From: Ethanoligenens harbinense YUAN-3
GTDB taxonomy: Bacteria; Bacillota; Clostridia; Oscillospirales; Ethanoligenentaceae
Direction: 5' to 3'
Assembly (NCBI RefSeq): GCF_000178115.2
Contig: NC_014828.1
Coordinates: 1,705,310 to 1,769,309 of the forward strand
Length of the DNA: 64,000 nt
In this document: one piece after another, positions 32,736 to 42,355 of the stretch
Layout of the letters: every line of letters starts with the position of its first letter
Position numbering within the stretch: the stretch's first letter is position 1
The notes under the pieces: model-generated
Database searches by the model: none
Told to the model about the DNA's origin: nothing
Seen by the model: only the letters and a program-made list of their open reading frames with translations
Translations under genes and position numbers: made by a program

Positions 32736-34328
32736 ATGGCAGTCATCGTCAGCAATATCCGGCTTCCACTGGAGGCCGAAGACGCGCATGCACTGGATGC
32801 CGCCCTGCGCAGGGCAGGCATCCCACGGGCATTGCACGACCGGGCATATGTCGTTAAATGTACACCCGATCTTCGTCATGGTCAAGCACATCTGGTCTAT
32901 TCCGTGGGGATTGACCTGGCTGATGATGAGGAAGACGCGGCCGTGCGGCGCGCCGCTTCCCCCTCCGTTACCCGGCGCAACCCCACGGCGTTTGTCCCGC
33001 AACCGGGCAAGGAAATGCTGCACGGCCGGCCGGTGATTGTCGGATTCGGCCCGGCGGGGATGTTTGCCGGATTGCTGCTGGCGGAATATGGCTACCGTCC
33101 GCTCATCGTAGAGCGCGGTGCAAACGTGGAGGAACGTGCTGCGGCGGTCGGCCGGTTCTGGAAAACCGGTGAGCTGGACACAAAATCCAATGTCCAGTTC
33201 GGCGAGGGCGGCGCGGGCACGTTTTCGGACGGGAAACTCACCACGCGCATCGGCGATCCGCTCTGCGAACAGGTACTCCGGCAGTTCGTGCGTTTCGGCG
33301 CGCCAAAGTCCATCGCGCGCCTGGCCAAACCGCACATCGGCACCGACCGGCTGCGCGGCGTGGTGCGCGCCATCCGCGAAGAGATCCTGCGGCTCGGCGG
33401 CTCCATCCGGTTCCATACGCAGCTCACCGGCCTGGTTCTGGACGCAGGACGGATAAAAGCGGCACACCTGAGAGAAGAAGACGCGCCGACCGACGCGCTG
33501 ATCCTCGCGGCGGGACACAGCGCGCGGGATACATTTGAAATGCTGCTGCAAAGCGGCGTCCGGCTCGAACCAAAACCATTTTCCGTCGGCGTGCGCATCG
33601 AGCACTTGCAGGAACAGATCGACCGGGCACTCTATGGGCAGTATACCGGGCATCCGCGCCTGCCAAAGGGCGAATACCAACTCTCCTTGCGGCAGGGGAA
33701 ACAGGCGGTCTACACGTTCTGCATGTGCCCGGGCGGCACGGTGGTGGCAGCGGCATCGGAAGCGGCCGGCGTGGTCACCAACGGCATGAGCAACTATGAA
33801 CGCGACGGCCGCAACGCCAACGCCGCACTGGTTGCCTCGGTGGATGCGTTTGCCGCGCCGCTGGACGGTGTAGCGTTCCAGCGGCAACTGGAGCAGGCTG
33901 CCTTTGCGGCGGGTGGTGGGCAGTTCCGCGCCCCCTGCCAGATGGTTGGCGGATTCCTCAACGGCTTTGCCGCCCCGCCGGACGGCGTGGTGCATCCCAC
34001 CTACTCTGCGGGTGTGACACCCGTACGGTTGGACACGCTGCTGCCGCCGCCCGTCACCGATCTGCTGAAAACCGGTCTGCGCACATTTGAAAAGCGCCTG
34101 CACGGTTTTTCCTCGCCGCAGGCAGTGCTCACGGGAGTAGAGACCCGCACCTCCTCGCCGATACGCATCCCGCGCGGCGCAGACTATATGGCCGTCGGCA
34201 TCGATGGACTTTATCCGGCCGGGGAAGGCGCCGGTTACGCGGGCGGCATTATGAGCGCCGCCGTGGACGGCCTGCGCGTCGCCTCCGCCGTCATTGAGCG
34301 ATACGCTCCACCCCAAGGAACCGGCTGA
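32736..34328 (+). CDS. FAD-dependent oxidoreductase, COG2509 family
   Basis: Flavoprotein-like protein of 530 residues. The N-terminal 90 residues ([22 protein letters not shown]) form a small alpha/beta domain usual for this family; then the FAD-binding Rossmann motif [20 protein letters not shown] at about 100-120. Later marks are [51 protein letters not shown] and [22 protein letters not shown], all typical. The substrate of these 'FAD-dependent dehydrogenases' is not known. AAGAGGAGGAACCC precedes this ATG. Confidence 0.9.
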   Translation: [530 protein letters not shown]

Positions 34329-34355
34329 TTCGCCGCTTTCTTGGGGCATAAACCG

Positions 34356-34397
34356 AAAAACAGACGTACCCTTTTTGCCTGAGGTACGTCTGTTTTT
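34356..34397. terminator. Bidirectional terminator
   Basis: AAAAACAGACGTACC (34356-34370) and GGTACGTCTGTTTTT (34383-34397) form a perfect 15-bp stem between the convergent oxidoreductase and epimerase genes. Confidence 0.92.
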
Positions 34398-34408
34398 ATA
34401 TGGGCATA

Positions 34409-35584
34409 TCATGGTTCCGGCTGAAAATCCACTGGCTTTTCCCCGCAACCGAACAGATACAGCAATGCCTGCCGGATACGCGCACAGGCATGTCCATCGC
34501 CATATGGATTGACCGCCCGCGCCATTCCGGCATAGGCCGGCGCGTCGGTGAGCAGTTCTTTGGTCAGCGCATAGATTCGTTCCGTTTCCACTCCGGCCAT
34601 TTTCACCGTACCGGCGCGCACCGCCTCCGGGCGTTCCGTTTCGGTGCGCAACACCAGCACGGGGCGGCCCAGTGCGGGCGCTTCCTCCTGAAGGCCGCCG
34701 CTGTCCGTCAGCACCAGATACGCGCGTTCCATCAGATTGTGCATGTCGTCCACATCCAGCGGATCGCACAGCAGCACATTCTGCAGGCCATCCAGCATTT
34801 CGTGCGCCGGCTCCCGCACCGCCGGATTGAGGTGCACCGGATAGACCACCTGCACATCCGGAAATTCTTCCGCAACCTGCCGCACCGCCGCAAAAATCTG
34901 CCGCATGGGTGTGCCCAGATTTTCCCGCCGGTGCGCAGTGAGCAGCAGAATGCACCGGTCGGTCGGAAACAACCCCCGCACGGCGGATGTTTTGAAGGCA
35001 TAATCGTTCCGCACGGTATAGGAAAGCGCATCGATAGCCGTGTTACCGGTGACGAAGATCGGCGCCGCGATGCGCTCGGCCAGCAGGTTTTCCCGATTGG
35101 CGGGCGTGGGCGAAAAATGCACCGATGCCATCGGTGCCACCAAGCGGCGGTTGAGTTCCTCTGGGAACGGCGAGGACATATCGAACGAGCGCAGCCCCGC
35201 TTCCACATGCCCCACCGGGACCTGCTGGTAAAACGCGGACAGCGCGCTGGCAAAGGTGGTGGTGGTGTCGCCATGCACCAGCACGATATCGGGTCTGCAG
35301 GTTTTCAAAACCGTTTCCACGCCGGTCAGCACCGCCGTGGTGATATAAGAAAGCGTCTGCGCGGCCTTCATAATGTCCAGATCATAGTCCGGGCTTATCC
35401 CGAAGATCTCCAGCACCGTATCCAGCATCTGCCGGTGCTGCGCAGTGACACAGAGCAACGGTTCGAAACGCGCGTCTTCCCGTAATGCAAGATAAAGCGG
35501 CGCCATCTTCACCGCCTCCGGCCGGGTACCGAAAATAAACAGCACACGGATCTTTTCACCGGATTTTTTCTTTTCAAACGTCAT
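34409..35584 (-). CDS. wecB: UDP-N-acetylglucosamine 2-epimerase (non-hydrolysing)
   Basis: Enzyme of 391 residues that interconverts UDP-GlcNAc and UDP-ManNAc for wall teichoic acid or surface polysaccharide. Family marks: [73 protein letters not shown] and [30 protein letters not shown]. The ATG used has AAAGGA eight bases upstream; one three codons earlier abuts that site. It stands alone, so the pathway cannot be named from neighbours. The firmicute ortholog is often called mnaA. Confidence 0.95.
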   Translation of the reverse strand: [391 protein letters not shown]

Positions 35585-35733
35585 GCAGCCCATCCTTTGG
35601 CTTTGTTATTCCCGGTGCGCACGCCCCGGAACGGACTTTAGTATACCACGCCGCCGACCCGCGCGCAAACCGGGCACTGCAAAGCGGTTTGCCGGAAAAA
35701 GCGTCATGCTTGGCCGCACAACGCGGGCATCGC

Positions 35734-36660
35734 TCAGCCTGCCGCCGTCCACCCGAGCGCCTGCCGGAGATGCGCATACTCCGAACGGGTATCCGCGGGG
35801 GCTTTTTCATTGAAATAAAAAGCGGAACCGTCTTTCAACATGGCCTTGATATAGGGCGGGCGTCCGCAGTAAATAAACACCGTCATTTTTTTACCGTCGT
35901 GCACAAACGTGCCGCGCGCCCACTGGGAGGTGCCCGCGCCGTTGGTATGGTAGCTGGTATCGGGTTCCGCCGTCGTCAGCGAGACAGACTCGATATTCGC
36001 AAGCGGGATGGACGTGCCGAACACCGGGTAATTGACCACCACGCTCCCATGCGCCAGCGAAAAACGCGGCGTGCTGAAATCAATGGGCATCAGGAAAGCA
36101 CACAGGCCGATCAAAACCGCCGTGATGACGGTGCAAAGCGCGATGAATCCGGCGCGCCCTTTCCGGCTGCCCAGATTGAACGTCATGCCGTTGCGAACCT
36201 GCCCCGGCACGCAGGCGGACGGGTCGTTCGGATTGCAGTAGAACAGGCCGTATTTCCAATACCGGTCGTCCTCCCACGGCTCTCTGCCGGGGAGCGCGGC
36301 CCAACCGCTCTCCGCCTTGCAGGCCGCCATGCTGCGGTTGGCCGCGATATACGGGCGCAGAACCGCCAGATAATAGAACAGAAAGAGCCAAACGATCCAG
36401 TACAGAAACGAAAGAGACGGAAACCGGCCGAACAACACGGGCACCCAACAGGTGGCCGCGGCAACAAGCAGCATCCGCCTGCCCTGCCGCCGGTATGCTT
36501 TTCGGATGGCCTGAAAAACAGGGCTGCCCGTTTCCTCCGACGGTATTTTCACGCCGAACAGGCGGGAGTTGTATGCCTGCCCAAAGCCATGCTGTAAAAC
36601 AGCAAGCATCGCCAACGCAAACACGCCGATCCCGAGAAAAAACCAGGAAAGAACGCTCAT
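35734..36660 (-). CDS. Membrane protein with DUF5808-like motif
   Basis: Protein of 308 residues with about four membrane helices: N-terminal LSWFFLGIGVFALAMLAVL, a pair at about 65-105 (LLVAAATCWVPVLFG and LYWIVWLFLFYYLAVL), and GFIALCTVITAVLIGLCAFL. Between them lies DDRYWKYGLFYCNPNDPSACVP, the motif of DUF5808, often found with DUF1648. The C-terminal part is a soluble beta-rich domain resembling PH-like domains (SIPLANIESVSLTTAEP). GAGGGTGG precedes the ATG. It is divergent from a DUF1648 gene, so the two may be functionally linked. Confidence 0.75.
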   Translation of the reverse strand: MSVLSWFFLGIGVFALAMLAVLQHGFGQAYNSRLFGVKIPSEETGSPVFQAIRKAYRRQGRRMLLVAAATCWVPVLFGRFPSLSFLYWIVWLFLFYYLAVLRPYIAANRSMAACKAESGWAALPGREPWEDDRYWKYGLFYCNPNDPSACVPGQVRNGMTFNLGSRKGRAGFIALCTVITAVLIGLCAFLMPIDFSTPRFSLAHGSVVVNYPVFGTSIPLANIESVSLTTAEPDTSYHTNGAGTSQWARGTFVHDGKKMTVFIYCGRPPYIKAMLKDGSAFYFNEKAPADTRSEYAHLRQALGWTAAG

Positions 36661-36743
36661 GGTGTCCACCCTCTCTGCCAAAGTTCCTCAAGCACCTTTT
36701 TATTATACCACATTTGGCGCTGTCGTCTTCGGCAGTTCTGCAC

Positions 36744-36771
36744 TTGACAAGTCGAACCAAACGCCTATACT
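36744..36771 (+). promoter_or_regulatory. Promoter of the DUF1648 gene
   Basis: TTGACA (36744-36749), 16-base spacer, TATACT (36766-36771). On the other strand a TATAAT at about 36705-36710 may serve the divergent gene. Confidence 0.75.
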
Positions 36772-36814
36772 GGGGCTGTAAGAACCTGTCGACATCCTCA
36801 GGGAGTGACATTGC

Positions 36815-37303
36815 ATGAAAAAACGTTACTCATACACCCCGCTCCAACTTGCGTGCGAGATCGTGCTCGCCGCGCTGGCGGCGCTGCCGTTTATCCTGCT
36901 GCCGCTGTTCTGGAACCAAATCCCAGCCCGCATCCCTACGCATTTCGGCATCTCCGGGGCGGCGGACGCCTGGGGCAGCAAGGGAAATCTCTGGATCGTG
37001 CCCTGCATGGCGGCGGGGCTCTATGTTTTCATCACCCTGATTCTTGCGCTTATCCCGCCAACCGCATGGAACACGCCGGAGGGAGTCACGGATGAGAACC
37101 GCGGGGCATTTGTCTACGTTATGCGCTGGATGATGCTCTTTGTCAAACTATGCATGCTTGTCATCATGGCGCAGACTGTATGGACACAGGCGCACGCGAT
37201 ACCAAGCCCCATCTGGGCTTTGCCGCTGAACCTCGGCATTCTGCTTGGGGGCGTTATCCTGTTTCTCATCTACACCCACAAAAAATTCAGCAGCATTCTT
37301 TAA
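36815..37303 (+). CDS. DUF1648-domain membrane protein
   Basis: Protein of 162 residues with four predicted membrane helices. The N-terminal region FILLPLFWNQIPARIPTHFGISGAADAWGSKG is the DUF1648 signature (usually W-xLPxxIPxHFGxxGxxDxxG). Such proteins include SdpI-type immunity proteins and bacitracin-related membrane proteins, but most have no known role. AGGGAG precedes the ATG. It is divergent from the DUF5808-like gene. Confidence 0.85.
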   Translation: MKKRYSYTPLQLACEIVLAALAALPFILLPLFWNQIPARIPTHFGISGAADAWGSKGNLWIVPCMAAGLYVFITLILALIPPTAWNTPEGVTDENRGAFVYVMRWMMLFVKLCMLVIMAQTVWTQAHAIPSPIWALPLNLGILLGGVILFLIYTHKKFSSIL

Positions 37304-37317
37304 ACAACCGGGGCAAT

Positions 37318-38217
37318 CTAAAACCGTCCCGGCTTTTCCTGCTGAGATTCACGCGCCGACATGGCAACGGCCAGTTCCCGCACCACCTTGCAGGCCACGG
37401 CAGTGGACACGCCGCTTGCATCGTAATGCGGGGCAAGCTCCACCACATCCCCGCCCGCGATGCGCAGGCGGCGCAGTTTGCAGAGCGCGGCGAGCAGTTC
37501 TCTGAACGTTACGCCGCCGGGTTCGGGTGTACCGGTACCGGGGAAGACCGACGGATCGAGCACATCGAGGTCGATGGTGACATACACCGGCCGACTGCCG
37601 ATGGCATCCAGAGCCGTGTCCAGCCCGTCCAGATCGAACGGGTGAAGGTGCGTGTGCGTTTTGGCCCACTCGAACTCCTCGCGCAAACCGGAGCGGATGC
37701 CGAACTGGAAAATGCGCCCGTCGCCCAGCTCGTCCCACACGCGGCGCAGCACCGTGGCATGGGAAAGCGGCTCACCCAGATAATCCGCGCGCAGGTCGGT
37801 GTGCGCGTCGAAATGCAGCACGCACAGATCGGGATGCTTCGCATGCACCGCCTTGAGCGCGGGCAGCGTGACCAGGTGCTCGCCACCCAGCATCAGCGGC
37901 TGTCTGCCTGCTTCCACCACCCGCTTTGAAAACGCGCCGATCTCCGCCAACGCGCGCTCCACCCGGCCAAACGGCAGGTCGAGGTCGCCCGCGTCGTGCA
38001 CGGCGGCATCTTCGAGATCGGCGTCCTGATAGGGGCTGTAGGCTTCCAGCCCGTAGGAATCGGGGCGCATCTGCGCGGGCCCGAAGCGCGAGCCGGGGCG
38101 GAATGTCACCGTGCCGTCAAACGGCGCGCCGAACAGCACGATCCGGCTTTCCGCAAGCGGCGTTTCGCACCCGATGAAGCAGGTGGGAAGCAGCGGTATG
38201 TTCGGTTCATGCGCCAT
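37318..38217 (-). CDS. speB: Agmatinase
   Basis: Ureohydrolase of 299 residues that splits agmatine to putrescine and urea. The dimanganese-site motifs are intact: LMLGGEHLVT, CVLHFDAHTDLR, and VYVTIDLDVLDPSVFPGTGTPEPGG. The C-terminal GGDVVELAPHYDASGVSTAVACKVV is also typical. It is the last gene of the speD-speE-speB operon and overlaps speE by 11 bases. Putrescine made here would feed SpeE. No arginine decarboxylase gene lies in the window. Confidence 0.95.
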   Translation of the reverse strand: MAHEPNIPLLPTCFIGCETPLAESRIVLFGAPFDGTVTFRPGSRFGPAQMRPDSYGLEAYSPYQDADLEDAAVHDAGDLDLPFGRVERALAEIGAFSKRVVEAGRQPLMLGGEHLVTLPALKAVHAKHPDLCVLHFDAHTDLRADYLGEPLSHATVLRRVWDELGDGRIFQFGIRSGLREEFEWAKTHTHLHPFDLDGLDTALDAIGSRPVYVTIDLDVLDPSVFPGTGTPEPGGVTFRELLAALCKLRRLRIAGGDVVELAPHYDASGVSTAVACKVVRELAVAMSARESQQEKPGRF

Positions 38218-39067
38218 GTTCCAGCAGCTCCTTTACATAAGTGGGCAGCGCAAACGCCGCCGTGTGCAGGTCGGTGTTGTAATACCGGGTTTTCAGCCCA
38301 AGCGCGTTCCACCGCTCCGGGCGGAAATCCGCGACTGGGTCGTACCGCTTGGACGCGAACCCAAACAGCCAGTGCCCCGACGGATAGGTCGGCATGTGGA
38401 ACTCATAGACCCGCGCGATGGGGAACGTGGCCCGGATCTTGGCATGGGCGCGCAGCATCTCATGCGCATAAATCGGGTAATACGGGCTTTCGTGCTGGTT
38501 GATCAGGATGCCGTCTTCCGTCAGCGCGCGGTGGCAGTTTTGGTAAAACGCATGGGTAAACAGCCCTTCGCCGGGGCCGACAGGGTCGGTGGAATCCACC
38601 AGGACCAGATCATACATGCCTTCTTCCGCGCGGCCGACGAATTGCAGCCCGTCCTCAAAATGCAGATGCACACGCGGGTCGCTGTCCAGCACCGATGCCG
38701 TCTGCGGCAGATACTGCTGGCACAGGCGCACCACCCGCTCGTCGATGTCCACCAGATCGACATGCTCCACGCCGGGATAACGGCAGACCTCACGCGCCGT
38801 GCCGCCGTCTCCGCCCCCGATGATGAGCACCCGCCGCACCGCCGGATGCACCGCAAACGGCACATGGGCAATCATATCGTGGTAGGCGAACTCATCTTTC
38901 TGTGTTGCCATCACCAACCCGTCGATGGTGAAAAATGTACCGAACGTCTCCGATTCAAAAAAGTCGATTTTCTGGAACGGCGTCTGCTCGCTGCAAAGCT
39001 GCCTGGTCACTTTGATGGAAAAGCGTACGTCGGCGGCATGATACTCGGAATACCACAGATCGGTCAT
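38207..39067 (-). CDS. speE: Spermidine synthase
   Basis: Aminopropyltransferase of 286 residues: putrescine plus decarboxylated S-adenosylmethionine gives spermidine. Motifs: LWYSEYHAADVRFSIKV, FGTFFTIDGLVMATQKDEFAYHDMIAHV, VLIIGGGDGGTAREVCRYPGV (dcSAM site), DLVLVDSTDPVGPGEGLF with the catalytic Asp, and PTYPSGHWLFGFASK. AAGGAGGGCGG precedes this ATG, ruling out the longer frame. It is the middle gene of the polyamine operon. Confidence 0.97.
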   Translation of the reverse strand: MTDLWYSEYHAADVRFSIKVTRQLCSEQTPFQKIDFFESETFGTFFTIDGLVMATQKDEFAYHDMIAHVPFAVHPAVRRVLIIGGGDGGTAREVCRYPGVEHVDLVDIDERVVRLCQQYLPQTASVLDSDPRVHLHFEDGLQFVGRAEEGMYDLVLVDSTDPVGPGEGLFTHAFYQNCHRALTEDGILINQHESPYYPIYAHEMLRAHAKIRATFPIARVYEFHMPTYPSGHWLFGFASKRYDPVADFRPERWNALGLKTRYYNTDLHTAAFALPTYVKELLEHGA

Positions 39068-39136
39068 AAAACCGCCCTCCTTCTGAAAAAACAAGCGGCG
39101 CGCACGGGCGACGGCCTGAGGACAGTACCGGCAGGC

Positions 39137-39961
39137 TCAGACATGGAAATCCACCATGTTGCGCCCGTAAAAGATTTCATCCATTTCTTTCTGCAGTTTG
39201 CGGGTCACACGCTGTGCTTCGCCGGGGTGGATGTCTTTTTCTTTATAGCCAAACAGGTAGTTATCCAGATCAAACTCCCTGAGTTTGCATTTGGTATGAA
39301 AGATATTGTCCTGATAAACGTTGACATCAATCATCTGATACTGCTCGCGGATCTCGCGCGGGATGTAGTTCTGGATGGACGTCATCGGGTGCTCCATAAA
39401 CAGCTTCTTTCCGGTGATGTCCCGCGTGAAGCCGCGCACACGGTAATCAATCGTCATGATGTCCGCTTCAAAACTGTTGATGAGGTAATGAAGCGCCTTC
39501 AGCGGGGTGATCTCGCCGCAGGTAGACATATCGATATCCACCCGGAACGTGCAGACGCCGCCGTCCGGATGGTATTCGGGGTAGGTGTGCACGGTGATAT
39601 GACTTTTGTCCAGATGCGCCAGCACCGTTTCCGAAGAAGCCGGGCCGGGGGCCGCAGGACCGGGAGTCGCCTGCGTGTCCCCCGCCCGTTTGGCAAGCAT
39701 GGGCTCTTCGCAGATCAACAGCGCCACGCTGGCACCCTGTGGGTCATAATCCTGCTTGGCAATATTCAGGACGGTGGCCCCGATAATCTGAGTCAAGTGT
39801 TTCAAGATATCGGTCAGGCGCTCCGCGTTATACTGCTCGTCAATATACGACAGATATGCGTTACGGTCTTCTACCGTTTTGGCATAACAGATATCGTACA
39901 TGTTAAAACTGAGCGATTTTGTCAGATTGTTGAAACCATAGAGCTTTATCCTGTTTTCCAT
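39137..39961 (-). CDS. speD: S-adenosylmethionine decarboxylase proenzyme (E. coli type)
   Basis: Pyruvoyl enzyme of 274 residues that supplies the aminopropyl donor for Spe[28 protein letters not shown] is the usual N-terminus of class 1A SpeD. The self-cleavage serine lies in [19 protein letters not shown], and [31 protein letters not shown] follows. GGGGT lies upstream of the ATG. Oddly, the frame stays open for 70 more codons upstream and contains a hydrophobic helix (see findings). It is first gene of the polyamine operon. Confidence 0.94.
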   Translation of the reverse strand: MENRIKLYGFNNLTKSLSFNMYDICYAKTVEDRNAYLSYIDEQYNAERLTDILKHLTQIIGATVLNIAKQDYDPQGASVALLICEEPMLAKRAGDTQATPGPAAPGPASSETVLAHLDKSHITVHTYPEYHPDGGVCTFRVDIDMSTCGEITPLKALHYLINSFEADIMTIDYRVRGFTRDITGKKLFMEHPMTSIQNYIPREIREQYQMIDVNVYQDNIFHTKCKLREFDLDNYLFGYKEKDIHPGEAQRVTRKLQKEMDEIFYGRNMVDFHV

Positions 39962-40082
39962 CTTACCCCGTATCATGCTCCTTCGGTTAAAATCAGGCTC
40001 AATCGGGCCGGCGCCCACAGATTTGCGGCGCCGCGCCTTTTCAAGAAAAAGGGACGCGACGCCGCCCACGCACAACAGTATT

Positions 40083-40111
40083 ATTGTATCCATTATGCTC
40101 CGCTTTTTCAA
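40083..40111 (-). promoter_or_regulatory. Promoter of the polyamine operon
   Basis: On the minus strand: TTGAAA (40106-40111), 17-base spacer, TACAAT (40083-40088), about 120 bases before the preferred speD start. Confidence 0.6.
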
Positions 40112-40202
40112 TAGATACGCGGCACAATCCTCGCAAACGTCCTGTAAAATTTTGTTGACAATCCGCATCATCCATGCTGTTTGGGAAAAATGAGAAAAGG
40201 GG

Positions 40203-40229
40203 TTGATTTTTCAGAAAATGTAGTATACT
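40203..40229 (+). promoter_or_regulatory. Possible promoter of the nitroreductase gene
   Basis: TTGATT (40203-40208) and TATACT (40224-40229) with a short 15-base spacer; a TATAAA follows directly. Confidence 0.45.
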
Positions 40230-40287
40230 ATAAAGGTGTATTTAAAACATCTTATTTTTTCGATCAATTTATATGGGAGGGTTCCAT

Positions 40288-40923
40288 ATGTCCATATTAT
40301 ACAAAGACAAAGCCGAAAGTGCGCAAACGTCCGCATTTTGGGAGGCCGTGAAAAGCCGCCGCACCATCTATTCCATCGGCAAGGAGGAGATTGTGTCTGC
40401 CGAACAGGTGGAGCAGATCGTCAAAGACGCTGTGCTGCATGTGCCCAGCGCATTCAACTCGCAGAGCGCGCGGGTGGTTCTGCTGTTTGGCGCGCAAAGC
40501 GATCAGCTGTGGGAACTTGCCAAGAAAACGCTCAAGGCCATCGTTCCGTCGGCCAATTTCCCGGACACCGAGGCCAAACTCAACGGTTTTCAGGCGGGCT
40601 ATGGCACCGTGCTGTTCTTTGAGGACCAAAACGTGGTGAAAGGTCTGCAGGAGCAATTCGCACTGTATAAAGATAATTTCCCCATCTGGTCGCTGCAGTC
40701 GTCCGGCATGCTGCAATTCGCGGTCTGGACAGCGCTTGAAGAAGCCGGACTGGGTGTCAACCTCCAGCACTACAACCCGCTGATCGACGAGCAGGTCAAA
40801 GCCGCATGGTCCATCCCCGAAAACTGGAAGCTGCTCTCCGAGATGCCGTTCGGCAAGCCGCTTGTAGCGGCCGGAGAGAAAGACTTCTCTCCCATCGAGG
40901 ATCGTGTAAAAATCTTCAGATGA
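40288..40923 (+). CDS. Nitroreductase-family oxidoreductase
   Basis: FMN oxidoreductase of about 211 residues, of the YdgI/HBN1-like branch. FWEAVKSRRTIYSIGKEEIVS is the N-terminal FMN-binding part; AVLHVPSAFNSQSARVVLLFG and WSLQSSGMLQFAVWTALEEAGLGVNLQHYNP are typical of this branch, which often reduces nitro- or quinone-type compounds. The GGGAGGG site seven bases upstream sets the start. It is monocistronic, between its own promoter and a terminator. Confidence 0.9.
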   Translation: MSILYKDKAESAQTSAFWEAVKSRRTIYSIGKEEIVSAEQVEQIVKDAVLHVPSAFNSQSARVVLLFGAQSDQLWELAKKTLKAIVPSANFPDTEAKLNGFQAGYGTVLFFEDQNVVKGLQEQFALYKDNFPIWSLQSSGMLQFAVWTALEEAGLGVNLQHYNPLIDEQVKAAWSIPENWKLLSEMPFGKPLVAAGEKDFSPIEDRVKIFR

Positions 40924-40940
40924 TCTTCCTGCCGCCACGT

Positions 40941-40985
40941 AAAAAGCCTTCCGCCGGGGATGTGCCCCAGAAGCGGGAGGCTTTT
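40941..40985. terminator. Bidirectional terminator
   Basis: AAAAAGCCTTCCGC (40941-40954) pairs with GCGGGAGGCTTTT (40973-40985) around an inner GGGG-CCCC hairpin. It serves the nitroreductase gene and the convergent diguanylate cyclase gene. Confidence 0.85.
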
Positions 40986-41006
40986 CGCATGGCGGCAGGT
41001 GCATCC

Positions 41007-42143
41007 TTATACCTGCTCCATTTTGGCGCGCCGTTTGTCCGTATACATTAGGTTGTCAATGTGTTCAATGAAGCGCGGGATATCCATTTCGGGTGTAAAG
41101 ATGTCATACCCGATGCTGAAACGGATGTTGTAGGGCAGGGTTCGATCCAGTCTGGCCTGCATCTCGGTCTGTTTCAGCCGCTTGACGACGCGGGTCATGT
41201 CCTGGTGGTCACGCACCTGCAGGATAACGATGAATTCATCGCCTCCATACCGGCAAATCAGGTCCTTTCTCCGGAAGGTCGCCTTGAGAATGGCGGCCGC
41301 TTCCACCAACGCGCGGTCGCCGGTTTCATGCCCCCATCGATCGTTGATCTTTTTAAAATCGTTCAGATCCAGCATCACACCCGCAAGCTGGCCGCGGCCT
41401 TTCCTGTTTTTCAGCCACCCGCTGAGATAATGCTCCAGGTGCTTGCGGTTATACAGCCCGGTCAAATGGTCGGTATAAAGCTGATTGTTCTGAATGTTGA
41501 ACAGGATAATCAGAAGCGAGATGGTGATGCATGGCCAGACGAGCGGCAGGCCGTAAAACAAACTCTGGAACACGCCGCCCAACATGAGCGGAAGGGTCGC
41601 CACCAGCATAGAGGTGAAGGCCTTTTTGGGCAAGCTTCTGCGATGGCGGAGCACGGCGATGAACGCATACAGCAAATATCCATAGTATCCCAATATGACC
41701 CCCACGGCCAGCAAGCCGCGGTGATAGGCATTATGCGCATCCACATAAAAGCCCCACCCCGTGAACGGGCTGGAAAGCTCGACACACAGGATGGCAACGG
41801 CAATAACCAGAAACGGCAGCATAATCCGATGCGTTTTGCGTTGGTCACGGTATATTTCGTAGTCCACATACAGGCCCCACAGCAACCCGAGGAACGGAGT
41901 GGCGCACATATAAACAAGATTGACGGCATAGTTGAGTGCGCGCGCCATATCGCCGGGGCGCCGGTCAACCAGCCAGGCCGCCAAGTCCAGAAGCACCAGG
42001 GCACAGCTTGCCAGAACCATATAAAAGAACACCCCGGCTTGCGGATCATAGGTGTCCGCATCGCGCCGCCGAAGATTCAACAAGACCAAAATCAGAACCG
42101 CAAGGGCAAAAAGGTCTATCTCCGCATATCCCAAAAGATCCAT
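41007..42143 (-). CDS. Membrane diguanylate cyclase (GGDEF)
   Basis: Makes cyclic di-GMP from GTP; 378 residues. About seven transmembrane helices fill residues 5-215, a sensor-like membrane domain. The GGDEF domain starts at TDHLTGLYNRKHLEHYL; the active site ICRYGGDEFIVIL is intact. RRKD, five residues before GGDEF, is a product-inhibition I-site. No EAL domain is present. AGGTG lies upstream of the ATG. A promoter at 42356-42384 would give a leader of about 200 bases. Confidence 0.93.
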   Translation of the reverse strand: MDLLGYAEIDLFALAVLILVLLNLRRRDADTYDPQAGVFFYMVLASCALVLLDLAAWLVDRRPGDMARALNYAVNLVYMCATPFLGLLWGLYVDYEIYRDQRKTHRIMLPFLVIAVAILCVELSSPFTGWGFYVDAHNAYHRGLLAVGVILGYYGYLLYAFIAVLRHRRSLPKKAFTSMLVATLPLMLGGVFQSLFYGLPLVWPCITISLLIILFNIQNNQLYTDHLTGLYNRKHLEHYLSGWLKNRKGRGQLAGVMLDLNDFKKINDRWGHETGDRALVEAAAILKATFRRKDLICRYGGDEFIVILQVRDHQDMTRVVKRLKQTEMQARLDRTLPYNIRFSIGYDIFTPEMDIPRFIEHIDNLMYTDKRRAKMEQV

Positions 42144-42355
42144 AAATCAGCACCTGCACCGGCTTCCTGTTTTTCTGCGCGCCAAATACCCGCACGGCCC
42201 ATGCCGACATGGTCTGCCATTTTGCGGCTTTCCTTACGCGCTGCCTCCGGCCGGCATTGCCGGGAGACCAATGGAAAAACGGAAAACCGTCCAGCACACG
42301 CAACGGACAACAAAACGGGATCGGCTCGTTTATCTACCCGTTTAAACGTGGTTTC

